Below, in pieces: positions 32,983 through 40,606 of a stretch of 64,000 nt of DNA. Numbering within the stretch: the stretch's first letter is position 1; every line of letters starts with the position of its first letter. The stretch covers positions 124,001-188,000 of the forward strand of contig CAZOEO010000004.1 of assembly GCA_964578885.1 (NCBI GenBank), read 5' to 3'. The position numbers were made by a program, and so were the translations under genes. The stretch comes from CAZRHR01 sp964578885 (GTDB taxonomy: Bacteria > Bacteroidota > Bacteroidia > CAIKAF01). Below the pieces are notes generated by a model. The model did no database searches. It was not told where the DNA came from and worked only from the letters and a program-made list of their open reading frames with translations.

Positions 32983-33739
32983 AAAACGATTTAAAAATAT
33001 CAAACACCATGCGGCGGGTTCCAACAATAGGTAAGGCCAGTGATTTTCCCATTTCACCGGGATAAGAAAGGATGGCCTGGGCGGAATCCGCTGCACAATC
33101 TGGATGAAAAGTTAGACTTTCTGTTAGTTTCATTTTACCATCTGGAGAAATGGTATATACATCCTGACGGCTTGGTGAGCACCGATGGTCGAAAAAGCGA
33201 CAAACGAGTCCACGGCCGTCGTGTAAGACTTCTGGACTGAACAATGGCCCGGGGAGTGCTGTAATGGCACCTTGTTGGAGGAAGAAAATATGTGTCGGCG
33301 TATTTCCATACTCGTCTGCCCGGCCGTAAAGCCAAAGTTCTTGCTTTTGGTCCTGGTTGATGTCTTCGGCATGGATGGAAACGATACAGGGTATACCGGA
33401 AAGTTTTGAAACAAGGTCACATTTTCTTTCTTCTTTTAGCCGAAAGATGACCAGGCTGCTGTCTGCGAAACCGGCCATGGCGAAGGTTTCATTTTCCCAC
33501 GTATACCTTAGCGCAAAGGTTTGTTGAATGGAATCTGCCAGAAAGAGGGAATCCAAACCAGGTTGCTCACAAATCCAAACGTCTGGTGCGCCTGGAATAA
33601 TGGGTGCCGGGGTAGCGGGCGGGGGAGAGCTGGTGCCTGAACGATACACGGAAGCCCGGTTTTGACTTGGGGCAATGGGTGTTGTGCGACAAGCGATTAA
33701 AACCATAAAAAGAAATCCAATCCCCAAAAAGCGCTGCAT
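32975..33739 (-). CDS. Hypothetical lipoprotein
   Basis: A 254-residue lipoprotein (lipobox LIAC, C17) with a Pro/Ser-rich linker (SSPPPATPAPIIPGAP) and a beta-rich body. DINQDQKQELWLYG is similar to the short calcium-binding loops of FG-GAP-like repeats, a weak match only. It overlaps the start of the prolyl oligopeptidase gene by 8 bases and is the first gene of that three-gene operon, with its own promoter element. Confidence 0.7.
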   Translation of the reverse strand: MQRFLGIGFLFMVLIACRTTPIAPSQNRASVYRSGTSSPPPATPAPIIPGAPDVWICEQPGLDSLFLADSIQQTFALRYTWENETFAMAGFADSSLVIFRLKEERKCDLVSKLSGIPCIVSIHAEDINQDQKQELWLYGRADEYGNTPTHIFFLQQGAITALPGPLFSPEVLHDGRGLVCRFFDHRCSPSRQDVYTISPDGKMKLTESLTFHPDCAADSAQAILSYPGEMGKSLALPIVGTRRMVFDIFKSFYE

Positions 33740-33758
33740 GGAACTATGATGATTTGCT

Positions 33759-33766
33759 CAAAAATA
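33759..33766 (-). promoter_or_regulatory. TAnnTTTG promoter element of the lipoprotein / prolyl oligopeptidase operon
   Basis: Minus-strand TATTTTTG is an exact match, 19 bases before the ATG at 33739. Confidence 0.55.
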
Positions 33767-33855
33767 CACAGAATCCCTCATTGATGGGTAAAGTGGTGTG
33801 TAATTGGTGGACGATTTAGAGGGTTTGAGATTTTGGAGAAAGGTAAGGAGTTATC

Positions 33856-33980
33856 AACGCAGAGGGCGCGGAGGTGTTGAGGAATGGTTTGAGTTGGGAA
33901 AACGCAGAGGGCGTGGAGGTGTTGAGGAATGGTTTGAGTTGGGAAAACGCAAAGGGCGCAGAGGGGCTTGAAATGATGCA
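33856..33980. repeat. Tandem repeat, 45-bp unit, about 2.5 copies
   Basis: The units start with AACGCAGAGGGCG or AACGCAAAGGGCG at 33856, 33901 and 33946; the third is cut short. The first two differ at one base. On the minus strand the core reads CTCTGCGCCCTCTGCG-like, a kind of short intergenic repeat common in Bacteroidota. No coding role. Confidence 0.85.
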
Positions 33981-34187
33981 AAGAACCGAGGGAATTTGCT
34001 ATGGGTGCGAGGTTAGGTGGGGGAGTCTATGGATGAGGGAGAAATGAATTAGATTTTAAAATGGGGATGCACAGCATGTTGAACACACTCAACGGTTTTG
34101 TGGGATTTCTCCTATTTTTCTTTAAAATGACCGGTTTTCTGTGGTGTTTTTACTTACTTTGAAGCTTCTATAAGATAAACGAACATC
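33981..34187. other. Intergenic region upstream of fahA
   Basis: No gene. TACTTTG at about 34150-34156 is one base short of the TAnnTTTG element and may be the fahA promoter. Confidence 0.4.
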
Positions 34188-35474
34188 ATGAAAAAGGCCG
34201 ATGCCCAATTTGAAAGTTGGGTTGCAATTCCGGAAGATTCAGATTTTACTTGTTATAATCTTCCTTATGGTATTTTTACCTATCAGGGGAAGAAGCCTAG
34301 GGTCGGAGTGGCTATTGGTACGCAAGTTTTAGATTTGGCGGCATTGCATCGTCGAGGATATCTGGATAGTTTATATGTAAATGGAAAAGTGTTCCGGTCG
34401 AAAAAACTGAATAAGTTAATTGCTCAGGGACCAGCCGTTTGGTCGAAGCTTCGCGCATTGCTTCAGGATTTATTGCGGGCCGATAACCCCTTGTTGAGAG
34501 ACGCGAGTCATTTGAACAAAATTTTGATACCACAGGAGGCGGTGGAAATGCTTTTACCCGTTTCAATTGGAGATTATACTGATTTTTATTCGTCGATGGA
34601 ACATGCCACCAATGTGGGTAAAATTTTCCGTCCAGATGGGGAGGCGTTGTTGCCTAACTGGAAGCACTTGCCGGTGGGATATCATGGTCGCAGCGGTTCC
34701 ATCATTCCGTCTGGCGTGGCGATTCGTAGACCATACGGACAAACATTGCCCGACGGCGCAAATGCACCGGTGTTTGACATCTCCAAAGCCATGGATTTTG
34801 AACTGGAAATGGGATTTGTCGTTGGTAAAGCCACGTCCTTGGGCGACAGAGTGGCCGTGGATGAGGCTTATGACCATATTTTTGGAATGATGTTGCTAAA
34901 CGATTGGTCGGCACGGGATCTTCAAAAATGGGAATATGTACCCCTTGGACCTTTTTTGGGGAAAAATTTTGCGAGTTCAGTTTCTCCCTGGGTTGTGCCC
35001 ATGGAAGCTTTACAGCCCTTTCGAACCGAAGCACCGGTCCAACAACCTGAGGTTCTTCCTTATTTGAAAGAAAAAGAACGCTTTACATTCGATATTCACT
35101 TACAGGTGTTTCTAGCGCCAAAAGACGGGGAAGAAAACCTGATATGCACTTCGAATTTTAAGTATTTGTATTGGACCATGCCACAACAATTGGCGCATCA
35201 TACCATCAATGGCTGTAATTTGCGTTTGGCAGATTTTTATGCGTCTGGAACCATTTCCGGCTCTACTCCGGATAGCTACGGGAGCATGTTGGAACTGACC
35301 TGGCGTGGTGCCAAACCCCTTCAACTAAAGGATGGTAGCGAGCGGAAGTTTCTTCAGGATTTTGATACGGTTATTATGCGAGGTTTCGCCCAAAAAGGAC
35401 CTATTCGAGTGGGTTTTGGTGAAGTGAAAACCACCCTATTGCCCGCCATACCCTGGACTGAGCCTACTGTTTAA
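34188..35474 (+). CDS. fahA: Fumarylacetoacetase
   Basis: Last enzyme of tyrosine/phenylalanine breakdown: splits fumarylacetoacetate to fumarate and acetoacetate in the cytoplasm. The 428-residue protein has the two-domain FAH layout: a small N-terminal domain (YNLPYGIFTYQGKKPRVGVAIG) and the catalytic domain with metal ligands in GDYTDFYSS, ELEMGFVVGK and NDWSARDLQKWEYVPLGPFL. Catalytic His in EHATNVGKIF. FASSVSPWVV and ASGTISGSTPDSYGSMLEL are typical. It stands alone; no other tyrosine-degradation genes lie nearby. Confidence 0.95.
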   Translation: MKKADAQFESWVAIPEDSDFTCYNLPYGIFTYQGKKPRVGVAIGTQVLDLAALHRRGYLDSLYVNGKVFRSKKLNKLIAQGPAVWSKLRALLQDLLRADNPLLRDASHLNKILIPQEAVEMLLPVSIGDYTDFYSSMEHATNVGKIFRPDGEALLPNWKHLPVGYHGRSGSIIPSGVAIRRPYGQTLPDGANAPVFDISKAMDFELEMGFVVGKATSLGDRVAVDEAYDHIFGMMLLNDWSARDLQKWEYVPLGPFLGKNFASSVSPWVVPMEALQPFRTEAPVQQPEVLPYLKEKERFTFDIHLQVFLAPKDGEENLICTSNFKYLYWTMPQQLAHHTINGCNLRLADFYASGTISGSTPDSYGSMLELTWRGAKPLQLKDGSERKFLQDFDTVIMRGFAQKGPIRVGFGEVKTTLLPAIPWTEPTV

Positions 35475-35500
35475 AATTACAGAATCGAGAAAAAACCTAC

Positions 35501-36163
35501 ATGAAACCCATTATAACCGCCCGGGGACTCTCCAAAACGTATGGCCAGCTTCAAGTGCTTAGGGGCATTGATGTGGATGTGTTTCCCGGTGAAATTGTGT
35601 CGATTGTAGGGCGTTCCGGTGCCGGAAAAAGCACCCTTTTACATATTTTGGGGACGCTCGATCGGCCCAATGGAGGAGAAGTACGGATTCAGGATAATCC
35701 GATTTTTCAGCTCAGCGACAAAAAGTTATGTCATTTCAGAAACCAGAGCCTTGGTTTTGTATTTCAATTTCATCACCTGCTCCCAGAGTTTACAGCGGTA
35801 GAAAATGTAGCTATGCCGGCATGGATTGGTGGCACTTCACCTTCCAAAGCCCTGGCCCGCGCAAAAATGTTATTGGAAAAAATGGATCTGGCGGAACGAA
35901 TGGACCACAAACCTGCCGCACTTTCCGGTGGAGAACAGCAACGCGTAGCGGTAGCAAGGGCTTTGATGAATAATCCTGCCGTGGTTTTTGCAGATGAACC
36001 TTCCGGGAATTTAGACACCCACAATGCCCAGAAATTACATGCGTTATTTTTGCAGTTGAGGGAAGAATTCGGGCAAACATTTGTTATTGTGACACACCAT
36101 CCGGAGTTGGCGCAAATGGCTGATCGAAAACTCAGTATGGTAGACGGACATTTTACGGAATAA
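35501..36163 (+). CDS. lolD: Lipoprotein-releasing ABC transporter ATPase LolD
   Basis: ATPase subunit of the inner-membrane complex that releases lipoproteins to LolA. Walker A is GRSGAGKST, the Q-loop VFQFHHLLPEF, the signature LSGGEQQRVAVARAL and Walker B VVFADEPSGNLD. The 220 residues and FQFHHLLPEFTAVENV place it with LolD rather than MacB or FtsE, though the MacB-like group cannot be fully excluded. Its membrane partners are not next to it; lolA is 12 kb away. It starts 26 bases after fahA. Confidence 0.88.
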   Translation: MKPIITARGLSKTYGQLQVLRGIDVDVFPGEIVSIVGRSGAGKSTLLHILGTLDRPNGGEVRIQDNPIFQLSDKKLCHFRNQSLGFVFQFHHLLPEFTAVENVAMPAWIGGTSPSKALARAKMLLEKMDLAERMDHKPAALSGGEQQRVAVARALMNNPAVVFADEPSGNLDTHNAQKLHALFLQLREEFGQTFVIVTHHPELAQMADRKLSMVDGHFTE

Positions 36164-36198
36164 AAACAAATAGTGCTATATCTTTCGGTGAAAAGTGA

Positions 36199-36909
36199 TT
36201 ATTCGTCCTTTTTTCCAGAATCCATGGTTTCTGCATCTGAGAGTAAATCCGGTCTAAGTTTTTGGGTGCGCAGCAACGCTTGTTCATAACGCCAATGTGC
36301 AATTTTTTTCTCGTCGCCAGACCTTAAAATTTCAGGAACGGATAATCCATTCCACACTTCCGGGCGCGTGTATACCGGTGGAGCCAGTAGTTGATCCTGA
36401 AAAGAATCAGATAATGCAGACATTTCATCCCCCAGCACACCGGGAATCAGTCTTACTAAGGCGTCTGTAACTACTGCGGCCGCCAGTTCGCCCCCGGAGA
36501 TTACGAAATCTCCGATAGAAATTTCTCTGGTGATATAGGTGTCGCGTATCCTTTGATCCATGCCCTTGTAATGCCCACAAATGAGTAGAAAGCTGTTTTT
36601 CATGGACATTTGGTTGGCCATAGGTTGGTCGAAAGTAGCGCCATCCGGCGACATATAAATCACGTCGTCATAAGTGTTTTCGCTCAGCAAAGAATCAAGA
36701 CAGGCACTCAGCGGTTCGCACCGGAGAACCATGCCACCGCCACCGCCATAAGGATAGTCATCCAATTGTTTGTGTTTTCCCAAACCAAAGTCCCTCAGGG
36801 AAATAATACGGATGTCTGCCAGACCTTTTTTTCTGGCTCTACCTACAATGGAGTGTCCTAATGGTCCTTCCAACAATTCGGGAACGACGGCTACAATATC
36901 TATCCGCAT
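36199..36909 (-). CDS. trmD: tRNA (guanine(37)-N1)-methyltransferase TrmD
   Basis: Methylates G37 of tRNAs that read CNN codons, using S-adenosylmethionine, to prevent frameshifting. SPOUT-family knot motifs: QLDDYPYGGGGGMVL, ICGHYKGMDQRI, SIGDFVISGGELAAAVVTDALVRLIPGVLG. The C-terminal domain begins at QLLAPPVYTRPEVWNG. 236 residues, normal. The tRNA-Pro(GGG) in this window is one of its expected substrates. It converges with lolD. Confidence 0.96.
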   Translation of the reverse strand: MRIDIVAVVPELLEGPLGHSIVGRARKKGLADIRIISLRDFGLGKHKQLDDYPYGGGGGMVLRCEPLSACLDSLLSENTYDDVIYMSPDGATFDQPMANQMSMKNSFLLICGHYKGMDQRIRDTYITREISIGDFVISGGELAAAVVTDALVRLIPGVLGDEMSALSDSFQDQLLAPPVYTRPEVWNGLSVPEILRSGDEKKIAHWRYEQALLRTQKLRPDLLSDAETMDSGKKDE

Positions 36910-36913
36910 GGTG

Positions 36914-36921
36914 CAAAGGTA
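36914..36921 (-). promoter_or_regulatory. TAnnTTTG promoter element of trmD
   Basis: Minus-strand TACCTTTG ends four bases before the trmD ATG at 36909, so the transcript is predicted to be leaderless or nearly so. It is the same octamer and spacing as before recN. Confidence 0.6.
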
Positions 36922-36932
36922 GTGGAAACATG

Positions 36933-36961
36933 AAAAAGCCTGATGGTTTCCCGATCAGGCT
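36933..36961 (-). terminator. Intrinsic terminator of the Spy-like operon
   Basis: AGCCTGAT (36937-36944) pairs perfectly with ATCAGGCT (36954-36961) around a 9-base loop and is followed on the minus strand by TTTTT. It separates the Spy-like operon from trmD. Confidence 0.85.
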
Positions 36962-36979
36962 GTGGTTTCTTTACACTTT

Positions 36980-37414
36980 TCAGGGCTTTTTTAGCCTTTC
37001 TATCATTTCTTTTTTAAAGGCTTCACTGGCTTGAATCACCCGGGCGAATGTCCGTAATCCAAGCAGGGCAATGCCCTGGACATGAAAATCCTTTTCCAGT
37101 TGAAGCAATGCCTCTTCTTTTTGGAATCTTTGGTTGAGCCATTCCTGAATTTGCGCATCGGAAAGGGTTTGCAAAGCGGGCAACGGACTTTTTTGCTGTT
37201 GCCGCAGCCTTCTGCGATCCAATCTGAATTGTTTTTCCAGTTTCCAGAAAGCCTCCGCCTGGCTGTCTGTGAGCTCTGCTTCCTTTTGAATAAAGGATTT
37301 ACGTTCTGCATTTACATTGGCAAAGGAGGCATCTCCATCCTGTTTTTGAGAAAAACCGGAAAGAGCCAGCCACCAAAATGCGCCAATAAGCAGCAACCAA
37401 TTAATCTTTGTCAT
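36980..37414 (-). CDS. Spy/CpxP-like small periplasmic protein (1)
   Basis: A 144-residue secreted protein (signal MTKINWLLLIGAFWWLALSGFSQ) that is almost all helix. ELTDSQAEAFWKLEKQFRLDRRRLRQQQ and LSDAQIQEWLNQRFQKEEALLQLEKDF match the LTxxQ-type layout of Spy/CpxP and of the small proteins often labelled sensor of ECF sigma factor in this phylum. It is a paralogue of the upstream gene and overlaps its 3' end by 14 bases. I chose ATG 37414, which starts the signal peptide. Confidence 0.75.
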   Translation of the reverse strand: MTKINWLLLIGAFWWLALSGFSQKQDGDASFANVNAERKSFIQKEAELTDSQAEAFWKLEKQFRLDRRRLRQQQKSPLPALQTLSDAQIQEWLNQRFQKEEALLQLEKDFHVQGIALLGLRTFARVIQASEAFKKEMIERLKKP

Positions 37415-37829
37415 GGTGTTTTTTCTGAGCTTCCATGGCCAGTGCCAGTTTTCTGATGCCCACAGCCTTGACCAAAGAGGCATGATATTTCCGGCGGATG
37501 GTTAATTTTTGTTCCTCCATCTGGAACCTTTGCTCCATGCGTTGCGCCAGTTCCTCATCTGTACTTTCAGCAATGGTTTTCTTAGACTTTCGTTCCGGCT
37601 TTAGGTCGCGAAGTTCTTCCCGCATCTGTTTTTTCAGGCTCCAGTATGCTTCCGCTTCGTCAGCAGTAAAACCAGCCGCCAAATTAATGGATGCTTTGTA
37701 TTGTTCTTGTTTGTCGGCCCTTTCCTGACGTTGAGCTTCGGTGGGTCTTTCGCGATTTTCGCGTTGGGCCTGAACGGCATTCAGTTGCAGTGCGCCGGCC
37801 AATAGGCCAAGCATCATCATTTTTTTCAT
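37401..37829 (-). CDS. Spy/CpxP-like small periplasmic protein (2)
   Basis: A 142-residue secreted helical protein (signal MKKMMMLGLLAGALQLNAVQAQ), rich in charged residues and free of cysteine. FTADEAEAYWSLKKQMREELRDL aligns with its paralogue downstream. Such proteins bind unfolded proteins or metals in the periplasm. It overlaps the genes on both sides, so three proteins are translated in step. Confidence 0.75.
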   Translation of the reverse strand: MKKMMMLGLLAGALQLNAVQAQRENRERPTEAQRQERADKQEQYKASINLAAGFTADEAEAYWSLKKQMREELRDLKPERKSKKTIAESTDEELAQRMEQRFQMEEQKLTIRRKYHASLVKAVGIRKLALAMEAQKKHHDKD

Positions 37830-38101
37830 GGTTGCAGATTTTGATGTGTTTCGGCCAATTCAAACCACACTTCGTGATCCAGGTATTCTTCTTGTTCCAA
37901 ATAAGAAACAATTTCTTCTCTTTCCGGTCTGGATGGCGAATTCCAAGGCAAGAAAAAAAGCAATCCCATGGTCATGGGTAACAAGGCCAAGGTGGCCCAT
38001 TTTTTACTTTTTCTGCGCTGCATTCGCCGCACTACGCGGTTGGGAAGCTGCTCGAAATAGGCAGTAGTGCCAATCACCGGATCTGAATTGTTGTTTTTCA
38101 T
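37826..38101 (-). CDS. Small single-span membrane protein of the Spy-like operon
   Basis: A 91-residue protein with a basic stretch (RVVRRMQRRKSKKW), one transmembrane span (ATLALLPMTMGLLFFLPW) and an acidic C-terminal tail (REEIVSYLEQEEYLDHEVWFELAE) that would be periplasmic. The layout resembles the short anti-sigma-like proteins that accompany Spy-like genes in Bacteroidota, but no sigma gene is present here. Two in-frame ATGs exist (38107 and 38101); I chose the second. It overlaps the next gene by four bases. Confidence 0.6.
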   Translation of the reverse strand: MKNNNSDPVIGTTAYFEQLPNRVVRRMQRRKSKKWATLALLPMTMGLLFFLPWNSPSRPEREEIVSYLEQEEYLDHEVWFELAETHQNLQP

Positions 38102-38151
38102 AACCAAATCTTAGACGTACCTTTTTCCAGGAAGTTTAATGGCCGTGAAAA

Positions 38152-39588
38152 TTATTTACGCCAGGTGGACCAAAATTCTTCTACCAGGCCATTTACTTTT
38201 TTTGATGGGCAGAGGAATTGGTTCCAAAGCATAGCAAATGCCAAGGTATCCATTTCTGTAGTGACCATGTATCCGGCATATCCCCTTACTTTCGACATAC
38301 TTCCGCTCTTAGCCCAAACTTTTCCTTTTAGAGAACGAGAAGAACCTATGTTTTGTAAAGTTCCCTGCATGCCTGATTTCGGAAGCAATTGAATAAATAA
38401 GTTGCGATGTGAACTGGAATACACATACTTTAGCATTTGGGTTAAATTGGCGGGCGAAATGGCATTGTATCTGGACAAACCACTGCCGTCTGATAAGGAT
38501 AAACCGAGGGAGTCTAATCCCCGGGCCAGCCAGAACGAGGTTAAAAATTCCGGAGCTGTTTGGTTTTTCGTTTCTCCAAGATAAATGGCCAGATGTTCTG
38601 TTATCAGGTTGTCGGAATCTTGTAAAACTTTGACCAATAATTCGGTTAAAACGGGCGAAGTCCAATTTCCAAGTATGGTTTGTGAATCAGGCGAGGGCAG
38701 GGATTCCTGAACAAGTGGAATGGAATCGATTGAAATATTTTGCTCAACCAGGGTTTGAATGAAAAATTTCCCGGCGACATACGCCGGATTGGGCAGGCTG
38801 ATTCTCAGTTTGGTTTCTTTGGTTTGATAAGGCAATGTGCCTGAAAGAATGCGGGAAAAAGATGGGTCGGTTCCGGTGATACGGACATTCGCCGGAATGT
38901 CTTTCGCTGTTTGCGTAAGGCGATAAGTCCAAGGCATAAAGGGAAGCGACGGGTTTTGTGTAACGAGGGTGGGTGCGGTTTGGTCGGGTTTGGTTTGAAA
39001 AACCAGTTCTACGTGATTATCAGCAAAGCTAACGGGTGAAGGTGCTGCGCCATAATACCAACCCAAATCCTCCCAACTCCAACCGGGTGAAGGTCCCCAG
39101 CGATCTGTTTTTCCGGTGCATACCACGAATTTTCCGGTGACCTGACGAATTCCTTTTTCCTCAATCCATTTCACAAAAGCTTGTTTAAGTAAGGGGGCAG
39201 CGGTGGTCGGGAACTTATTGGAGGCAAATGTGGGGTCCGCGCCTGCAAGCAGATACAAGTTCCCCTGAATCACACCATCAGGGGAAATGGCATCGCAGGT
39301 GAAAGTCGTATTGAATCGAAATTGTTTTCCAAGGACTTCCAGTGCCGCGGCTGCCGTTAAAAGTTTTAGCGTGGAGGCTGGAACAAAAGCTTTGGTAGCT
39401 TCATGTTCGAATAAAGTGCGTTTTTGGGTGAGGGAGTACACGGAAATGCCGAGCCAACTGCTACGAAGTTCCGGATCTGAAGCAATATGATGAAGCAATT
39501 GCTCAGAAGTTCGTTGCCCTGCGGTCTTTGCGGCCGTAAAATGCCAAAGTTGGCTAAAGACATAAAAAAGAAGAAAGAAAAACCTCAT
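38152..39588 (-). CDS. dacB: D-alanyl-D-alanine carboxypeptidase/endopeptidase (PBP4, S13)
   Basis: Penicillin-binding protein that trims or opens peptidoglycan cross-links in the periplasm. Signal MRFFFLLFYVFSQLWHFTAA, then SxxK in VPASTLKLLTAAAALEVLG, SxN in SDGSGLSRYN and KxG in AKSGSMSKVRGYAG (Ser where many have Thr). 478 residues, with the large insert between the first two motifs typical of PBP4. I chose ATG 39588; an upstream TTG at 39609 lies inside the promoter area. Own promoter at 39607-39614. Confidence 0.92.
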   Translation of the reverse strand: MRFFFLLFYVFSQLWHFTAAKTAGQRTSEQLLHHIASDPELRSSWLGISVYSLTQKRTLFEHEATKAFVPASTLKLLTAAAALEVLGKQFRFNTTFTCDAISPDGVIQGNLYLLAGADPTFASNKFPTTAAPLLKQAFVKWIEEKGIRQVTGKFVVCTGKTDRWGPSPGWSWEDLGWYYGAAPSPVSFADNHVELVFQTKPDQTAPTLVTQNPSLPFMPWTYRLTQTAKDIPANVRITGTDPSFSRILSGTLPYQTKETKLRISLPNPAYVAGKFFIQTLVEQNISIDSIPLVQESLPSPDSQTILGNWTSPVLTELLVKVLQDSDNLITEHLAIYLGETKNQTAPEFLTSFWLARGLDSLGLSLSDGSGLSRYNAISPANLTQMLKYVYSSSHRNLFIQLLPKSGMQGTLQNIGSSRSLKGKVWAKSGSMSKVRGYAGYMVTTEMDTLAFAMLWNQFLCPSKKVNGLVEEFWSTWRK

Positions 39589-39606
39589 GCCCTGCAATCT
39601 TACTTT

Positions 39607-39614
39607 CAAAGGTA
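39607..39614 (-). promoter_or_regulatory. TAnnTTTG promoter element of dacB
   Basis: Minus-strand TACCTTTG is an exact match, 18 bases before the ATG at 39588. A TTG at 39609 lies within it and so is unlikely to be the start codon. Confidence 0.6.
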
Positions 39615-39651
39615 AGGCAAAGCATTAACTTGTCTCTTCCCGTTATTAAAT

Positions 39652-39681
39652 AAAAAAGAGGAAAAGTAACCTCTTCCTCTT
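39652..39681 (-). terminator. Intrinsic terminator of the basic DNA-binding-like gene
   Basis: AAGAGGAA (39656-39663) pairs with TTCCTCTT (39674-39681); on the minus strand a T-run follows. It lies 20 bases past the stop at 39701. Confidence 0.75.
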
Positions 39682-39700
39682 GAATTAATTTTTGAAATAA

Positions 39701-40285
39701 TTATTTATTCAAATAATATTCCGGTACAATTTGATGGTCTTCTGTGAACCAATTGTTTAATCCCCAGTGATTTCTGGATAGTTTTTGGTTTTTTTCATCA
39801 TATTTCACGCCGTACAAAACGCCCTTGCTTTTGAGGTTCGAAAGTACCACGTTGAAGTATTTTGTGAGGGTGGAGTAATCTTTGTCCGGATAGGCGGGAG
39901 AAAGTTTGTCGGCTAGCATATTCACATCCATCAGTCTGTTTTCCGCTTTAATCATATTGATGATGCGGCTTTCTGTGGTAGGTGCCTTCCTTTTTTTTCT
40001 CTTTCTGCCCTTGGATTTTACTTTTACCGAAGTCACTTTTTCCTTAACAGCAGATGGACTGGTTGCCATGGTTGCAAGCATTGTATTTGTTGCATCCATT
40101 GAACCTTCAATGGCGGTTTGCTTTTTCTTTCTACCGCGTTTTGCGGGAATGGATGTACCAGCAATGGAAGCGATGCCAGAAGCAGGTGAACCTAATGAAA
40201 TCATGGCCTTAAGCTCGATTAATCGGTTAATTTCTTGCTGTCGGCGATTGATTTCGTTTTGAATGATATCTAGTATTTCAAACAT
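39701..40285 (-). CDS. Basic coiled-coil protein, putative DNA-binding
   Basis: A 194-residue cytoplasmic protein in three parts. Residues 1-30 form an amphipathic helix (IIQNEINRRQQEINRLIELK) able to dimerise. The middle, about 45-100, is low-complexity with two very basic AT-hook-like clusters (KRGRKKK and KGRKRKKRK). Residues 100-190 look like a winged helix (SRIINMIKAENRLMDVNMLADKL; STLTKYFNVVLSNLKSKGVL). The order, oligomerisation helix then basic linker then DNA-binding domain, recalls nucleoid-associated silencers, but no family is recognised. AT-rich flanking DNA; single gene with its own terminator. Confidence 0.65.
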   Translation of the reverse strand: MFEILDIIQNEINRRQQEINRLIELKAMISLGSPASGIASIAGTSIPAKRGRKKKQTAIEGSMDATNTMLATMATSPSAVKEKVTSVKVKSKGRKRKKRKAPTTESRIINMIKAENRLMDVNMLADKLSPAYPDKDYSTLTKYFNVVLSNLKSKGVLYGVKYDEKNQKLSRNHWGLNNWFTEDHQIVPEYYLNK

Positions 40286-40606
40286 AGAGAATCAGCTAAA
40301 ATTTCTACAAATGTATTTCAATTAAGTAAATATTAATATTAAAAAACCTGAAATAATCTTTTTTTTATGATTTTATAATTTTGTTATAAGCACTTTATTA
40401 TACGTCTATTTTGTTGATAAATATATGTTTGTATTTTGTTTTAAACATTTTAGTTACTCTTCCTGATTTTTCAAATTAAATTTTCCGATAATAAATGCAA
40501 ATATTTCTGAATATCATGAATAAGCCTATATGCGCTGCCAAATAAAGGTTGCTATTTTTACCCTGAAATCCTCAGCGATCAAATTGAATTACTACAGATA
40601 TTTTTA
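40286..40606. other. AT-rich divergent intergenic region
   Basis: About 320 bases, strongly AT-rich with many T and A tracts, between the divergent basic protein gene and aminopeptidase gene. No gene or structured element recognised. It may hold promoters of both genes and a site for self-regulation. Confidence 0.4.

Noticed and set aside
33778..33981. Minus-strand frame encoding a repeated LCALCVFPTQTIPQHL phrase
   Set aside because: It is a translation of the 45-bp tandem repeat; the unit length is a multiple of three, so the frame stays open by chance.
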